55,073 nt of DNA from Gammaproteobacteria bacterium (GTDB lineage: Bacteria > Pseudomonadota > Gammaproteobacteria > Xanthomonadales > Xanthomonadaceae), in contig JANXUD010000032.1 in the NCBI GenBank assembly GCA_025352045.1, positions 1-55,073 on the forward strand, given 5' to 3'. The notes under the pieces are model-generated. The model saw nothing but the letters and a program-made list of their open reading frames with translations. It made no database searches and had not been told where the DNA came from. The position numbers were made by a program, and so were the translations under genes. This document shows positions 1 through 9,134 of the stretch, in pieces. Each line of letters begins with the position of its first letter. The stretch's first letter is position 1.

Positions 1-14
1 CGTCCATGTAGGCT

Positions 15-40
15 AATCGGCGCCGTCCATGGCGCCGATT
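15..40. repeat. Perfect hairpin (10-bp stem) downstream of the ankyrin gene
   Basis: Bases 15-24 (AATCGGCGCC) are exactly complementary to 31-40, with a 6-nt loop. It lies past the 3' end of the minus-strand ankyrin gene. No T-run follows on either strand, so an intrinsic terminator is not well supported; it could be a transcript-end stabiliser or part of a dispersed repeat. The core CGGCGCCG recurs near 110-118. Confidence 0.45.
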
Positions 41-43
41 GTC

Positions 44-87
44 CCGCCAAGACCCCTGCTCCGAGCCGCCAAGACCCCTGCTCCGAG
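44..87. repeat. Two tandem copies of a 22-bp unit
   Basis: The 22-bp unit beginning CCGCCAAGACCC is present at 44-65 and again, identical, at 66-87. No real gene is visible in 1-268; this stretch holds the hairpin and this tandem duplication. Short ORFs across it look like frame shadows in GC-rich DNA. Confidence 0.7.
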
Positions 88-268
88 CCGCCCAGGCCAC
101 TCCACCATCGGCGCCGAATAACGCTGCCCGGCGCGCTGCACCAGCCGAAGCCTGCGTCACGTCCACACCGCAATGCCGCACGTGCGCGCGAGGCGTTCCG
201 TGCATTGCGATGGTGGGTGGGGCGCGGAGGCTGCCGGTAGCCGCGCCCTTGCCGACACGCGACGCGGG

Positions 269-3200
269 CTAGCGCGGTTCGCGCAGGAAGCGGGCGAGCG
301 ACGGCGCCGGCCGCGCCGGCTCGAACTCGGTGGCGATGTCCACGTAGCCGCGCAACAGCGCCAGGTCGTGCGCCGTGCGGCCCAGCACGTCGCGCAGGCC
401 GCGGCTGGCGCCTTCGCGCAGCAGGCGGCGCACGATCGAGAGCAGGCCGTGCATCGCCGCCAGGTGCAGGGCGCACAGGCCGCGCTGGTCCTGCACGTCG
501 AGCGAAATGCCCTCGGCGAACAGGCGTTCGAGCACCGCCAACAGCAGGTCCTCGTCGCAGGCCGCGCCGGCCTCGGCGCGGGCGCCCAGCGCCAGCAGCA
601 GCGGCGTCTGGCCGGCGTGGTTGGCCAGGTCCGCGCCGCTTTCGCCCATCAGCAGCAGGTCGAGCAGCGCCAGCACCCGCTGGCGGTCGCGCGCGCTGAA
701 GGCATGCAGCGCCGCGCAGTGCAGGGCGCTCAGGCCCTGGTCGTCCACGGCATCGGATTGCGCGCCCTGGGCGAGCAGGCGGCCGGCGATTTCCGGCAGG
801 CCGAGCGCCGCTGCCAGCATCAGCGGCGTGACGCCGCCGGGCAGGGTCTGGTTCGGTGCGGCGCCGGCTTGCAGCAGGGCATCCACGACGCCCGCGTGGC
901 GCATGCTGATCGCCGCCGACAGCGGCGTCGCACCAGTGCGCGCATTGAGGCCCGGATCCGCACCGACGGCCAGCAGTGCGTGCACGATCTCGAGATGGCC
1001 GCCACCGGCCGCGCGCAGCAAGGCGGTGCAGCCCTGCGCATCCACGGCGTCGATCGGCAGGCCCAGCGCCAGCAGGCGCTGCACGGCTTCCCGATCGCCG
1101 GCGATGGCGGCCGCCGGAAGGTCCAGTCCCAGCAGCGGGCGTCCGGGCAGGACCCAGCCGCGCCATTCCAGCCAGTGGCTGAGGTCGCTGCGCCCGGCGG
1201 CCAGCGCCAGGCCGAGCGCGGTCTGGCCGTCGGGGGAACGCGCCGCGGGCTGCGCGCCCGCGCGCAGCAGGGCGCGCAACGCGGCCTCGCGGCCCAGGCT
1301 GGCCGCGACCAGCAGGGCGCCGTGGCCGCGGCTGTCGCGCAGGTTGGGATCCACGCCGCGCGCGAGCAGGGCATCGGCCAGGCGCTGCCACCCCAGGCGA
1401 ATCGCCAGCACCAGCGGCGGATCCATCGCCGCAGGCGCACCGAAGGCGTCAGCGCCGCGCTCGAGCAGGGACAGCGCGAGTTGCTCGGCGCCGCGCGACA
1501 CGTGTTCGCCGGCGACGCAGGCGTGCAGGAACACGGCCAGCCCGCCGCGTCCGCCAACGCCCTGGCCGCGGTCGAGCAGGCGCTGCAGCGCCTGCTGGCG
1601 CGCACCGCCTTCGGCCAGCAGCTGGAACAGCACGCCATCGCGACCGTCGCCAAGCGCATCGGCGCTGGCGCCATGGCCGAGCAGCCAGGCGAAGCCGGCG
1701 AGGCGATCGTCGTCGGAAAAATCGCGCAGCAGGTCGGCCAGCACGCGCGGCGACAGGCCGCCGCCGAGGCCGAGCAGGGTCTGCGCCGAGTCGAAGCGAT
1801 CCATCAGCAGCGCTTCGCGCAACAATTCGCGCGGCGTCTTGCCGACCTCACCCTCGGCCAGGCTCTCGACGACATTGGCGGGTAGTGCGTGGCTCGGATC
1901 GAGCACGGACACCTGCGGCCAACGGCCATGCTCGATCGCGATCTCGATCGGGCGGCGGCCACTGGCATCGGGCTGGTCCGGTGCGACGCCCAAGCCGCGG
2001 AGCTGGCGCAGCAGTTCCGGCTCGGCGCCGGCGAGCACGGCCAGGAAGATCGCATTGCGCTGCTGGGAATCCACCGCGCTGGCATTGGGCTTGGCCTGGG
2101 CCAGGCGCGCGACCGTGGCGGTCTGGGCGTGGGCGGCGGCCTCGAGCAGCGGCGTGCGTCCCTCGGCGTCCTGGGCATTGCGGTCGGCGCCTGCATCCAG
2201 CAGCAGGCCAGCGATCTCCGCATTGCCGGCGACGCAGGCCTGCATCAGCGCCGTGCGGTGGCCGGTGCCGCGCGCATCCACGCGCGCCTTGTGCCGCAGC
2301 AGCAACTGCACGCCGCCCGGATCGTCGTCGCCACCGGCGGCGGCCAGCAGGGCCGGCTGCCCACCCGCGGGTTCGGGCCGCGCACCGTGTTCGATCAGGA
2401 AGCGCGCCAGCCGCCAGTTGCCCGATGCGCAGGCAATCGACAGCGGGCTCAGTCCCTCGGCATTGAGCACGTCCACCTGCGCGCCGGCATCGAGCAGCAG
2501 CGCGGCGACCGCGGGATCGGTGCTGCGCGCGGCATGGTGCAGGGGCGTGTTGCCGTCGGGATCGGCCTGGCGCGAATCGGCGCCGTTGGCCAGCAGGGTC
2601 ATGACGGCTTCCGGCCGGCCGTGCCAACTGTCGCGGGTCGCGGCAAGCAGGGGCGACAGGCCGTGGTGCCGCGCATTGAGGTCGGCGCCGCGGGCGATCA
2701 ACTGGCGCAGCAGGCGCAGGTCGCCCTGCAGGGCGGCCAGCATCGGCAGGGTGCGCTGGTCACGATCGCCCTCGGCCGGCAGGGCATGGGCATTGGCGCC
2801 GGCATCCAGGGCGGCCAGCCCGGCGTCGATCCGGCCCGCGCGCAGCGCGGCGTACAGGCGTTCGTCCGGCGTCCCGCTCGGCGCCTCGGCGAGGGCGGTG
2901 GCGCGCGCGGCAGCGGCGGCCGCCGCCTCTGCCTCGCCCTGGCCGGCCGGCGCCGCCGCGGGCAGCAGGGCCTGTGGCAGGCGATCGGCGCGGCGATGGA
3001 TCTCGGCATGTGCCAGCAGGCACAGCAGGGGATAGGCCCAGAGCAGGGCATGGCGCGCCGACGGCGGCAGCAGGCCAGGCCAGGCCAGTCCCAGCCCAAG
3101 CGCCAGCACGCCGAACACCAGGCCGGTGATCTCGAGGCCGCGGCCCAGGTCCAGGCTGCCGCTGCGGGTGGCGGCGCCGAGCAGGCTGGCGAATCCCTGC

Positions 3201-3586
3201 GGGTGCCGCGCGGCCTGGGCGAAGGCCGGCCAGACCCGCCACAGCCCGAGCAGGACGAAGCCGGCGCAAAGGCTCAGCACCAGCACCGGCACGATGGCGC
3301 CGCTGTCGAGCACGGCGCGCAGCGGCCAGACGACGATGAGGGCGAGCAGGGCAAAGGCCAGGATCCAGAGCAGGGCGACGCCGGTGGCGTCGATCGCCAA
3401 GGGAAAGCGCGGCCGCGGCCACTGGCGGCTGCCGCGCCAGGCGCTCCAGCCCAGCAGCAACAGGGGTTGGGCGAGGACCAGGCCCACTGCCGACCACGGC
3501 GATGCCTGCAACAGCGGCCACCAGGCCAGCGCCACGCCGGGCACCAGGGCCGCGAGCGACCACGCGAGGGTGCGCCGGTCAGCCAT
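269..3586 (-). CDS. Membrane-anchored ankyrin-repeat protein
   Basis: About 1105 residues. The N-terminal 200 residues hold about six hydrophobic segments (roughly 8-27, 32-50, 66-90, 96-117, 152-175, 180-196), so the protein is probably in the inner membrane. Residues from about 230 to 1085 are a long array of some twenty ankyrin repeats (recurring forms such as G-TPLHHAA and LL-AGA). Ankyrin arrays are protein-binding scaffolds; the partner is unknown. The reading frame is open further upstream, but I chose ATG 3586 because everything before it is a shadow of the YcgL gene and this start overlaps the YcgL stop by 8 bp, which suggests translational coupling. The array is acidic and loop-rich and is likely cytoplasmic. 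Ankyrin and membrane calls are firm; the function is not known. Confidence 0.85.
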   Translation of the reverse strand: MADRRTLAWSLAALVPGVALAWWPLLQASPWSAVGLVLAQPLLLLGWSAWRGSRQWPRPRFPLAIDATGVALLWILAFALLALIVVWPLRAVLDSGAIVPVLVLSLCAGFVLLGLWRVWPAFAQAARHPQGFASLLGAATRSGSLDLGRGLEITGLVFGVLALGLGLAWPGLLPPSARHALLWAYPLLCLLAHAEIHRRADRLPQALLPAAAPAGQGEAEAAAAAAARATALAEAPSGTPDERLYAALRAGRIDAGLAALDAGANAHALPAEGDRDQRTLPMLAALQGDLRLLRQLIARGADLNARHHGLSPLLAATRDSWHGRPEAVMTLLANGADSRQADPDGNTPLHHAARSTDPAVAALLLDAGAQVDVLNAEGLSPLSIACASGNWRLARFLIEHGARPEPAGGQPALLAAAGGDDDPGGVQLLLRHKARVDARGTGHRTALMQACVAGNAEIAGLLLDAGADRNAQDAEGRTPLLEAAAHAQTATVARLAQAKPNASAVDSQQRNAIFLAVLAGAEPELLRQLRGLGVAPDQPDASGRRPIEIAIEHGRWPQVSVLDPSHALPANVVESLAEGEVGKTPRELLREALLMDRFDSAQTLLGLGGGLSPRVLADLLRDFSDDDRLAGFAWLLGHGASADALGDGRDGVLFQLLAEGGARQQALQRLLDRGQGVGGRGGLAVFLHACVAGEHVSRGAEQLALSLLERGADAFGAPAAMDPPLVLAIRLGWQRLADALLARGVDPNLRDSRGHGALLVAASLGREAALRALLRAGAQPAARSPDGQTALGLALAAGRSDLSHWLEWRGWVLPGRPLLGLDLPAAAIAGDREAVQRLLALGLPIDAVDAQGCTALLRAAGGGHLEIVHALLAVGADPGLNARTGATPLSAAISMRHAGVVDALLQAGAAPNQTLPGGVTPLMLAAALGLPEIAGRLLAQGAQSDAVDDQGLSALHCAALHAFSARDRQRVLALLDLLLMGESGADLANHAGQTPLLLALGARAEAGAACDEDLLLAVLERLFAEGISLDVQDQRGLCALHLAAMHGLLSIVRRLLREGASRGLRDVLGRTAHDLALLRGYVDIATEFEPARPAPSLARFLREPR

Positions 3587-3848
3587 CGCCCACGCCACCC
3601 GCCACCAGGGGATCGAGTACCGCGTCGGGCGCCTGCAGGTAGTAGCCCAGCCGCTCCAGGTTGGCCCGCACCACCGCCGCATCCGCACGCGCGAGGGTGC
3701 GGGCCGGCGTGAGTTCCACCGCCAGCACGAACTCCAGCGCGCCCAGTGGCGCGCGCAGGGACTCGGGGACGAGGCCGAAGGCATCGCGCTCGCGCAGGTA
3801 GAGATAGGTATCGGGCTTGCGCCGGGACTTGTAGACGTGGGCGTGCAT
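3579..3848 (-). CDS. YcgL domain protein
   Basis: 89 residues from ATG 3848 (MHAHVYKS). It matches the YcgL family (formerly DUF709): a short start with YKS(R/K)-K-DTYLYL, then ERDAFG-VPE-L, an FVLAVELTPARTLARAD segment and the hallmark LERLGYYLQAP near residues 65-75. YcgL proteins are small cytoplasmic proteins of gammaproteobacteria without a settled biochemical role. A longer frame starts at 3941, but its extra 31 residues are arginine-rich shadow sequence and the family normally begins near this methionine. Its stop overlaps the ankyrin gene start by 8 bp, so the two are probably one transcript. Confidence 0.85.
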   Translation of the reverse strand: MHAHVYKSRRKPDTYLYLRERDAFGLVPESLRAPLGALEFVLAVELTPARTLARADAAVVRANLERLGYYLQAPDAVLDPLVAGGVGDG

Positions 3849-3958
3849 GGCGCGCAGGCGCTGGGAGTGCCCGATTGTCGCCGCAAACGCGGGGCGGGGA
3901 AAGCGTTGGTGCGCTAACCTAGCGGCCCTTCGACGTCGCACCCCACAAGGATCCCTGC

Positions 3959-6340
3959 ATGCGCCTGCGTCCCTTGCTGTTCGCCGCCCTCGCCGGCACC
4001 GCGGCCACCGCCGCTTCGGCGCAGACGCCGATCACGCTCGACCAGGCGATGGCGCACCCGGACTGGATCGGTCCCGCGGTGGAGACGGCCTGGTGGTCGT
4101 GGGACGGCAAGCAGGTGGAATACCAGACCAAGCGTCCGGGTTCGCCGGTGCGCGACACCTACGCGATCGCCGCCGGTGGCGGCGGCGCCAGGAAGCTCGC
4201 CGACGCGGAGTTGCCGTCGCTCGACGCCGATTCGCCGGTCTACGACCCGACCCACACGCGAATGCTGTTCCTGCGCCACGGCGACGTCTTCGAGCGCGAC
4301 CTGCGCACCGGCGCGCTGCAACAGCTCACCCGCAGCAGCGAGGACGAAGCCTCGCCGCAGTACGCCGCCGATGGCTATCGCGTGCAATACCGCCTGGGCA
4401 ACGACTGGTACCAGTGGGACCCCGCCAGCCACCTCGACGGACCGATCGCCCTGCCGCTGGCCAGCAAGGATCCCGCGGCGGCGCCGCCCGCCGATGCGCA
4501 GCGCGACATGCAGTTGCGCCTGGTGCAGACCCTGCGGCGCCAGAAGGCCGACCGCGAGGCACTGCGCGCGGCCGACGAGGCGCAGCGTCGCGCCGATCCC
4601 TCGCGCGCGGCCGCGCCGGTCTACCTGGGCGACGACGTGCAGCTCGACGGCACCATGCTGTCGCCGAACGGTCGCTGGCTGCTCGTCATCACCTCGCCCA
4701 AGGGCAGCGACGCGGGCAAGACCAGCAAGTTGCAGAAGTACGTCACCGAGTCCGGCTACGAGGAAGGCGAGGAGGAACGCACGCGCGTCGGCCGCAACCT
4801 GCCCGTCGGCGAGCAGCTCAAGCTGGTGGACCTGTCGAGCGGCGTCGCGAAGGACCTGGACCTGGGCGTGCTGCCCGGCATCTCGGTCGATCCGCTGGCG
4901 GCCTTGCGCGCCGAGCACAAGCTCGACCCGCTCAAGGGCAAGCGCAGCGTGCGCGTGCTGGCCCAGGGCGACAACGCCGGCGGCGACACCGTGCACTGGA
5001 GCCGCGATGGCAACCAGCTGGCGGTGATGCTGCGCGCCGTGGACAACAAGGATCGCTGGATCGCCACGGTGGACCTGGCCAGCGCCGCATTGCGCCCCGC
5101 GCACCGCCTGACCGACCCGGGCTGGATCAACTGGACCTTCAACGATTTCGGCTGGCTGCCCGACAGCCGCACCCTGTGGTACCTGAGCGAGGAATCGGGC
5201 TGGTCGCACCTGTACACGCTGGTGGCCGGCGGCAAGCCACGCGCGCTCACCGACGGCAAGTGGGAAACCTCGTCGGTGCAGTGGTCGGCCGATGGCGCCA
5301 CGGCGTATTTCCTCTGCAATCGCGCCTGGCCGGGCGACTACGAGGTGTGCGCGGTGCCGCGCGACGGCGGGGCGGTGCGCGAAGTCAGCGCGCTGGACGG
5401 CGTCGAGGACTTCACCCTGTCGCCCGACGGCGCGTCCCTGCTGCTGCATTACTCGGCCTCCTACCTGCCGCCGCAGCTGGCCGTGCTGCCCGTCGCAGGC
5501 GGTAAGCCGGTGGTGCTGACCGACACCCGCACGGCGGAATTCCGCGCGCGCAGCTGGATCGAACCCAAGTACGTGCAGGTGCCCTCGACGCATGGCGCCG
5601 GGGTGATCTGGGCCAAGCTATATGCGCCGGCCGCGCTGGAGGCGGGGCGCAAGTACCCGTTGGTGATGTTCGTGCACGGCGCCGGCTACCTGCAGAACGT
5701 ATTCGCGCGCTATCCCAACTACTTCCGCGAGCAGATGTTCAACAACCTGCTGGTGCAGCAGGGCTACGTGGTGCTGGACATGGACTACCGCGCCTCGCAG
5801 GGCTATGGCCGCGACTGGCGCAACGCGATCTACCAGCGCATGGGCCATCCGGAGCTGGAGGACCACATCGACGGCGTCAACTGGATGGTCGCCCACCAGC
5901 AGGGCGACGCGGCGAACGTCGGCATCTACGGCGGCAGCTATGGCGGCTTCATGGCCTTCATGGGCCTGTTCCGCGCACCGGACGTGTTCAAGTCGGGCGC
6001 CGCGCTGCGGCCGGTGTCCGACTGGAGCACCTACAACCACGAGTACACCTCCAACATCCTGAACACGCCGGACGTGGACCCCGAGGCCTACAAGCGCTCG
6101 TCGCCGATCGAGTTCGCGGAGGGCCTCAAGGGCCACCTGCTGATCGAGCACGGCATGATGGACGACAACGTCTTCTACCAGGACTCGGTGCGCATGGCGC
6201 AGCGGCTGATCGAGCTGAAGAAAGACCACTGGGAGCTGGCGTCGTACCCGCTCGAGCGGCACGGCTTCGTGCAGCCCGAGAGCTGGTATGACGAATACCG
6301 GCGCATCGACGAACTGTTCGAGTCAACCCTGAAGCCCTGA
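3959..6340 (+). CDS. S9 family (prolyl oligopeptidase/DPP IV-like) secreted peptidase
   Basis: 793 residues. Residues 1-21 form a signal peptide ending ASA-Q, so the enzyme is exported. The middle (about 60-560) is a beta-propeller-like region with WD40/TolB-style repeats (SPNGRW, SRDGNQLAV, SPDGASLL). The C-terminal alpha/beta-hydrolase domain carries the nucleophile Ser660 in GGSYGGF, Asp735/736 in GMMDDNVF and His768 in ERHGF, the complete S9 triad. Such enzymes cleave after proline or alanine in short peptides, in the periplasm or outside the cell. ATG 3959 is preceded by an AAGG ribosome binding site about 8 nt upstream. The next gene follows after 33 bp, separated by a single copy of the GGGGCCGGTTCC repeat. 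Substrate not predictable. Confidence 0.92.
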   Translation: MRLRPLLFAALAGTAATAASAQTPITLDQAMAHPDWIGPAVETAWWSWDGKQVEYQTKRPGSPVRDTYAIAAGGGGARKLADAELPSLDADSPVYDPTHTRMLFLRHGDVFERDLRTGALQQLTRSSEDEASPQYAADGYRVQYRLGNDWYQWDPASHLDGPIALPLASKDPAAAPPADAQRDMQLRLVQTLRRQKADREALRAADEAQRRADPSRAAAPVYLGDDVQLDGTMLSPNGRWLLVITSPKGSDAGKTSKLQKYVTESGYEEGEEERTRVGRNLPVGEQLKLVDLSSGVAKDLDLGVLPGISVDPLAALRAEHKLDPLKGKRSVRVLAQGDNAGGDTVHWSRDGNQLAVMLRAVDNKDRWIATVDLASAALRPAHRLTDPGWINWTFNDFGWLPDSRTLWYLSEESGWSHLYTLVAGGKPRALTDGKWETSSVQWSADGATAYFLCNRAWPGDYEVCAVPRDGGAVREVSALDGVEDFTLSPDGASLLLHYSASYLPPQLAVLPVAGGKPVVLTDTRTAEFRARSWIEPKYVQVPSTHGAGVIWAKLYAPAALEAGRKYPLVMFVHGAGYLQNVFARYPNYFREQMFNNLLVQQGYVVLDMDYRASQGYGRDWRNAIYQRMGHPELEDHIDGVNWMVAHQQGDAANVGIYGGSYGGFMAFMGLFRAPDVFKSGAALRPVSDWSTYNHEYTSNILNTPDVDPEAYKRSSPIEFAEGLKGHLLIEHGMMDDNVFYQDSVRMAQRLIELKKDHWELASYPLERHGFVQPESWYDEYRRIDELFESTLKP

Positions 6341-6342
6341 AC

Positions 6343-6359
6343 GGGGCCGGTTCCGTCAC
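6343..6359. repeat. Solitary copy of the GGGGCCGGTTCCnTCAC repeat
   Basis: GGGGCCGGTTCCGTCAC lies 3 bp after the S9 peptidase stop. It matches the core of the four-copy cluster at 13806-13954 with one substitution (G for T). A copy more than 7 kb from the cluster argues for a dispersed element rather than a local duplication. Confidence 0.65.
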
Positions 6360-6373
6360 ATTGCGGAGTAGCG

Positions 6374-7147
6374 ATGGACCTCGGACTGCAGGACAGGATC
6401 GCGATCGTCACTGGCGCAAGCCGCGGCATCGGCCGCGCGATCGCGCAGCTGCTGTCAGCCGAAGGCATGCGCATCGTGCTGGTGGCGCGCTCGGACGCGG
6501 CGCTGGCGCAGACCGCCGCAGGCTGCGCGGGCGAGACGCTGGCGCTGGCACGCGACCTGCGCGAACCCGACGCCGCCGCCGACGTCGTGGCCGCGACCAT
6601 CGCCCGCTTTGGCACCATCGACGCGCTGGTGAACAACGCCGGGGCGACCAAGCGCGGTGATTTCCTCGCCCTCACCGACGGCGACTGGGACGACGGCTTC
6701 GCGCTGAAGTTCTTCGGCGCGATGCGCCTGGCGCGCGCGTCCTGGCCGGCGCTGTGCCAGTCGCGCGGCGCGGTCGTGAACATCGCCGGCATCGGCGGGC
6801 GCACCGGCAGCGCCGAGTTCGCCATCGGCGGCTCGGTCAATGCCGCGGTACTGCTGCTGACCAAGGCGCTGGCCGACCGGGGCCAGGCCGATGGCGTGCG
6901 CGTCAACGCGATCAACCCCGGCTCGATCGCGACCGAGCGGCTCTCGCATCGCGTGCGCAACGCGGCCCAGGCCGATGGCACCGACGTCGCCACGGCCGAG
7001 CGCGCGCTTGCCGCGGAACTGGGCGTGCCGCGCTTCGGCACCCCGGCCGAACTCGCGCAGGCCGTGGCCTTCCTGCTCTCGCCACGTGCCGCCTATATCC
7101 AGGGCGCCGTCCTGGACGTGGACGGCGGCCAGACGCGCACCCTCTGA
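6374..7147 (+). CDS. Short-chain dehydrogenase/reductase-like protein lacking the catalytic triad
   Basis: 257 residues. Rossmann features are intact: TGASRGIGRA near residue 12-22, NNAGA at about 89, and a C-terminal INPGSI and VDGGQT. At the active site the usual Ser, Tyr and Lys are replaced: the segment N136-I-A-G139 ends in Gly where Ser is expected, and 13 and 17 residues on, where YxxxK should stand, there are Gly152 and Asn156. The normal reductase mechanism is therefore unlikely; ligand binding or a different chemistry is possible. The ribosome binding site GGAG lies 7 nt before ATG 6374. The gene follows the S9 peptidase in the same direction and converges on the DUF885 gene with a 6-bp gap. 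Fold confident, activity doubtful. Confidence 0.85.
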   Translation: MDLGLQDRIAIVTGASRGIGRAIAQLLSAEGMRIVLVARSDAALAQTAAGCAGETLALARDLREPDAAADVVAATIARFGTIDALVNNAGATKRGDFLALTDGDWDDGFALKFFGAMRLARASWPALCQSRGAVVNIAGIGGRTGSAEFAIGGSVNAAVLLLTKALADRGQADGVRVNAINPGSIATERLSHRVRNAAQADGTDVATAERALAAELGVPRFGTPAELAQAVAFLLSPRAAYIQGAVLDVDGGQTRTL

Positions 7148-7153
7148 GGCGGG

Positions 7154-8983
7154 CTACGGCTTGGTGAAGCGCTCGTGTACCGCAGCCTCCAGCAAGTCCG
7201 GCGGCAGCAGGCCCTGCTCGAGCAGGAAGTTGTTGAACGCCCGCCGGTCGAAACGCTTGCCCATGGCGATTTCGGTCGCCGCGCGCAGTTGCAGGATGCG
7301 CGAGTAGCCATAGAAGTAGCTGCCGGCCTGGCCGGGCGCGTTGAAGGTGTAGCGGTCGAGCTCCTGGCGCGTCATCGCCTTCGACAGAACCACCTCGTCG
7401 GTCAGCACGCGGCCGGCGTCCTCGCGCGAGATCAGGCCCAGGTTGAGCATCGGGTCGAGCATGGCGCGCGCAGCACGCAGCATGCGGAACTGCAGGGCGA
7501 CCAGTTGTCCCTCGGCAGGCTCGAACGGCACCATCTCGGCTTCGGCATACAGCGCCCAGCCCTCGACGTTGACGCTGTTGAACGCGTACAGCGCGCGTGC
7601 CTGCGACACGCCGCGCTCGATCATCGCGCTGAACTGCAGCTCGTGGCCGGGCCGTCCTTCGTGTGCGCTCAGTGTCCACGCAGCGCCCGGGAAGTTGAAG
7701 TCGTCGTAGGCCTCACCCTTGCCACCGGCACCGGGGTTCCCGACCGGCAGCACGAACTGGCCCGGCTCGCCGGTATTGCCGATCATCGGCGGCGGCTGCA
7801 TGTGCGGCGCGGGTTGCGCGGCGCTCTCGGCCGCGGAGGCCAGGCGCATCACCATCGGCCGCGCCGGCACGTCGACGATGCGCTCACGCCGGATCGCGGC
7901 TTCCAGCGCGCTGTTGACGGCCTTGTATCGCGCTTCGAGCTGGTCGTTTGGAATGCTCCGCTTCTTCAGCGCCCGCAGCACGCTGCGATAGTCCGTGTCC
8001 TTCCAGCCGTGGGCCCTGGCGATGGTCGGCGCCAGCGCCTGCATCGCATTGCGCGTCTCCATGTATTCGACCTGCGCACGCTGCACCAGCAGTTGCGGCG
8101 GGATGTCGATGCCGATGCGCTTGAGGCGGAATGCGTACTGCTCGGGCGGCAGGTGGAAGTCATCGCGAGCGCGTGGCAGCACGGCAGTGCGCTCCCAGGC
8201 GGCGTAGTCGTTGAACTGCTTCTCCATGGCGTCCAGGGCCGGGCCTGCGCCGTCCAGTTTGGCCTTGGCGAACAACTCGCGGATGCCCTTGATGTAGGTG
8301 GGGACGTCGTCGAGCGATTTCTGCAAGCGCGCCTTCACCGGGCCGGAGAGGTGGCTGTCGCCGGTTTTCTCCAGGTAACGGGCGCGCGCCAGGTCAACCA
8401 TCGGGGTGCTGCCCGGATACAGGCCAACATAGCGCTGGAGCAGTTCGACGGTCTTCGCCTCGCGCGCGGCAGGCAGCTGGGACTGCAGCATCTGCTGCAC
8501 GTTGCCGAACACCATGCGTGGCACGTCCGTCCACGGCAGGTCGTACTTGGCCGACAGGGCAATGCCGGCGATGTCGTTGTCGAGCGAACCGATCAGGATC
8601 TGCAGGTCCTGCTTGACCAACGGGTCGGATTCGGTTGCCAGCGCACGCTGGAGCTCGTCCCGCATGGACGTCATCGCGCCCGTGTAACGGGCGTCGATGT
8701 CGGGGCCCAGGTCGCTGACAAGCCCGTCATATTCGGACAGTCCGCTGCCGGATGCATCTTCGGGCGAGAATTTCGCCTGCGCGTCGAGCACCTTGCGCGT
8801 GTACGCATTGCTGGCCGCGATCCAGGCGGGCGCCGGACGCGGGGCGGGCGTGGCCGGTTGCGTCGCGGGTGCTGGCGCCGCCGTCGCAGCGGGCGCCACC
8901 GCGGGCGTGGCTGCAAGGGCTGCCGGCAGCGGCGCGAAAACAAAGGCAACCAGCACCAGGCCGCAAGTCAGGCGTACACGCAT
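7154..8983 (-). CDS. DUF885 family secreted metallopeptidase-like protein
   Basis: 609 residues from ATG 8983, which has AGGAG 7-8 nt upstream; the frame is open to 9172 but the extra part has no start context. An N-terminal signal peptide (MRVRLTCGLVLV...ALAAT) is followed by an Ala/Pro-rich linker to about residue 50. The body matches DUF885 along its length and holds the family's metal-binding motif AHEGRPGHELQ in the C-terminal third, an HExxxGH-type zinc site, followed by the conserved EGWALYAE segment. Members are predicted zinc peptidases; substrates are unknown. Probably periplasmic. It stands alone on the minus strand, with the SDR gene at 9135-9887 upstream in the same direction. 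Confidence 0.88.
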   Translation of the reverse strand: MRVRLTCGLVLVAFVFAPLPAALAATPAVAPAATAAPAPATQPATPAPRPAPAWIAASNAYTRKVLDAQAKFSPEDASGSGLSEYDGLVSDLGPDIDARYTGAMTSMRDELQRALATESDPLVKQDLQILIGSLDNDIAGIALSAKYDLPWTDVPRMVFGNVQQMLQSQLPAAREAKTVELLQRYVGLYPGSTPMVDLARARYLEKTGDSHLSGPVKARLQKSLDDVPTYIKGIRELFAKAKLDGAGPALDAMEKQFNDYAAWERTAVLPRARDDFHLPPEQYAFRLKRIGIDIPPQLLVQRAQVEYMETRNAMQALAPTIARAHGWKDTDYRSVLRALKKRSIPNDQLEARYKAVNSALEAAIRRERIVDVPARPMVMRLASAAESAAQPAPHMQPPPMIGNTGEPGQFVLPVGNPGAGGKGEAYDDFNFPGAAWTLSAHEGRPGHELQFSAMIERGVSQARALYAFNSVNVEGWALYAEAEMVPFEPAEGQLVALQFRMLRAARAMLDPMLNLGLISREDAGRVLTDEVVLSKAMTRQELDRYTFNAPGQAGSYFYGYSRILQLRAATEIAMGKRFDRRAFNNFLLEQGLLPPDLLEAAVHERFTKP

Positions 8984-9134
8984 GGGATTCTCCTGCGGTC
9001 CGGCCGGATGCGGAGCGCGTGTCGAGGAAGGAGCCGATCCCGCCCGGCCCCCGGCGGGCCGAATAAATGCTACGACGGCCAGCCGCCAGGCGGCATGGGC
9101 CAAACGTCGTGGCGCAGGCTCACGCGACGGCGAG

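Noticed and set aside
15-40. Hairpin as an intrinsic terminator of the ankyrin gene
   Set aside because: No T-run follows the stem on the minus or plus strand.
3587-3886. Upstream 100-codon extension of the ankyrin gene
   Set aside because: It is a Ser/Pro/Arg-rich frame shadow of the YcgL gene; the membrane segments begin only after ATG 3586.
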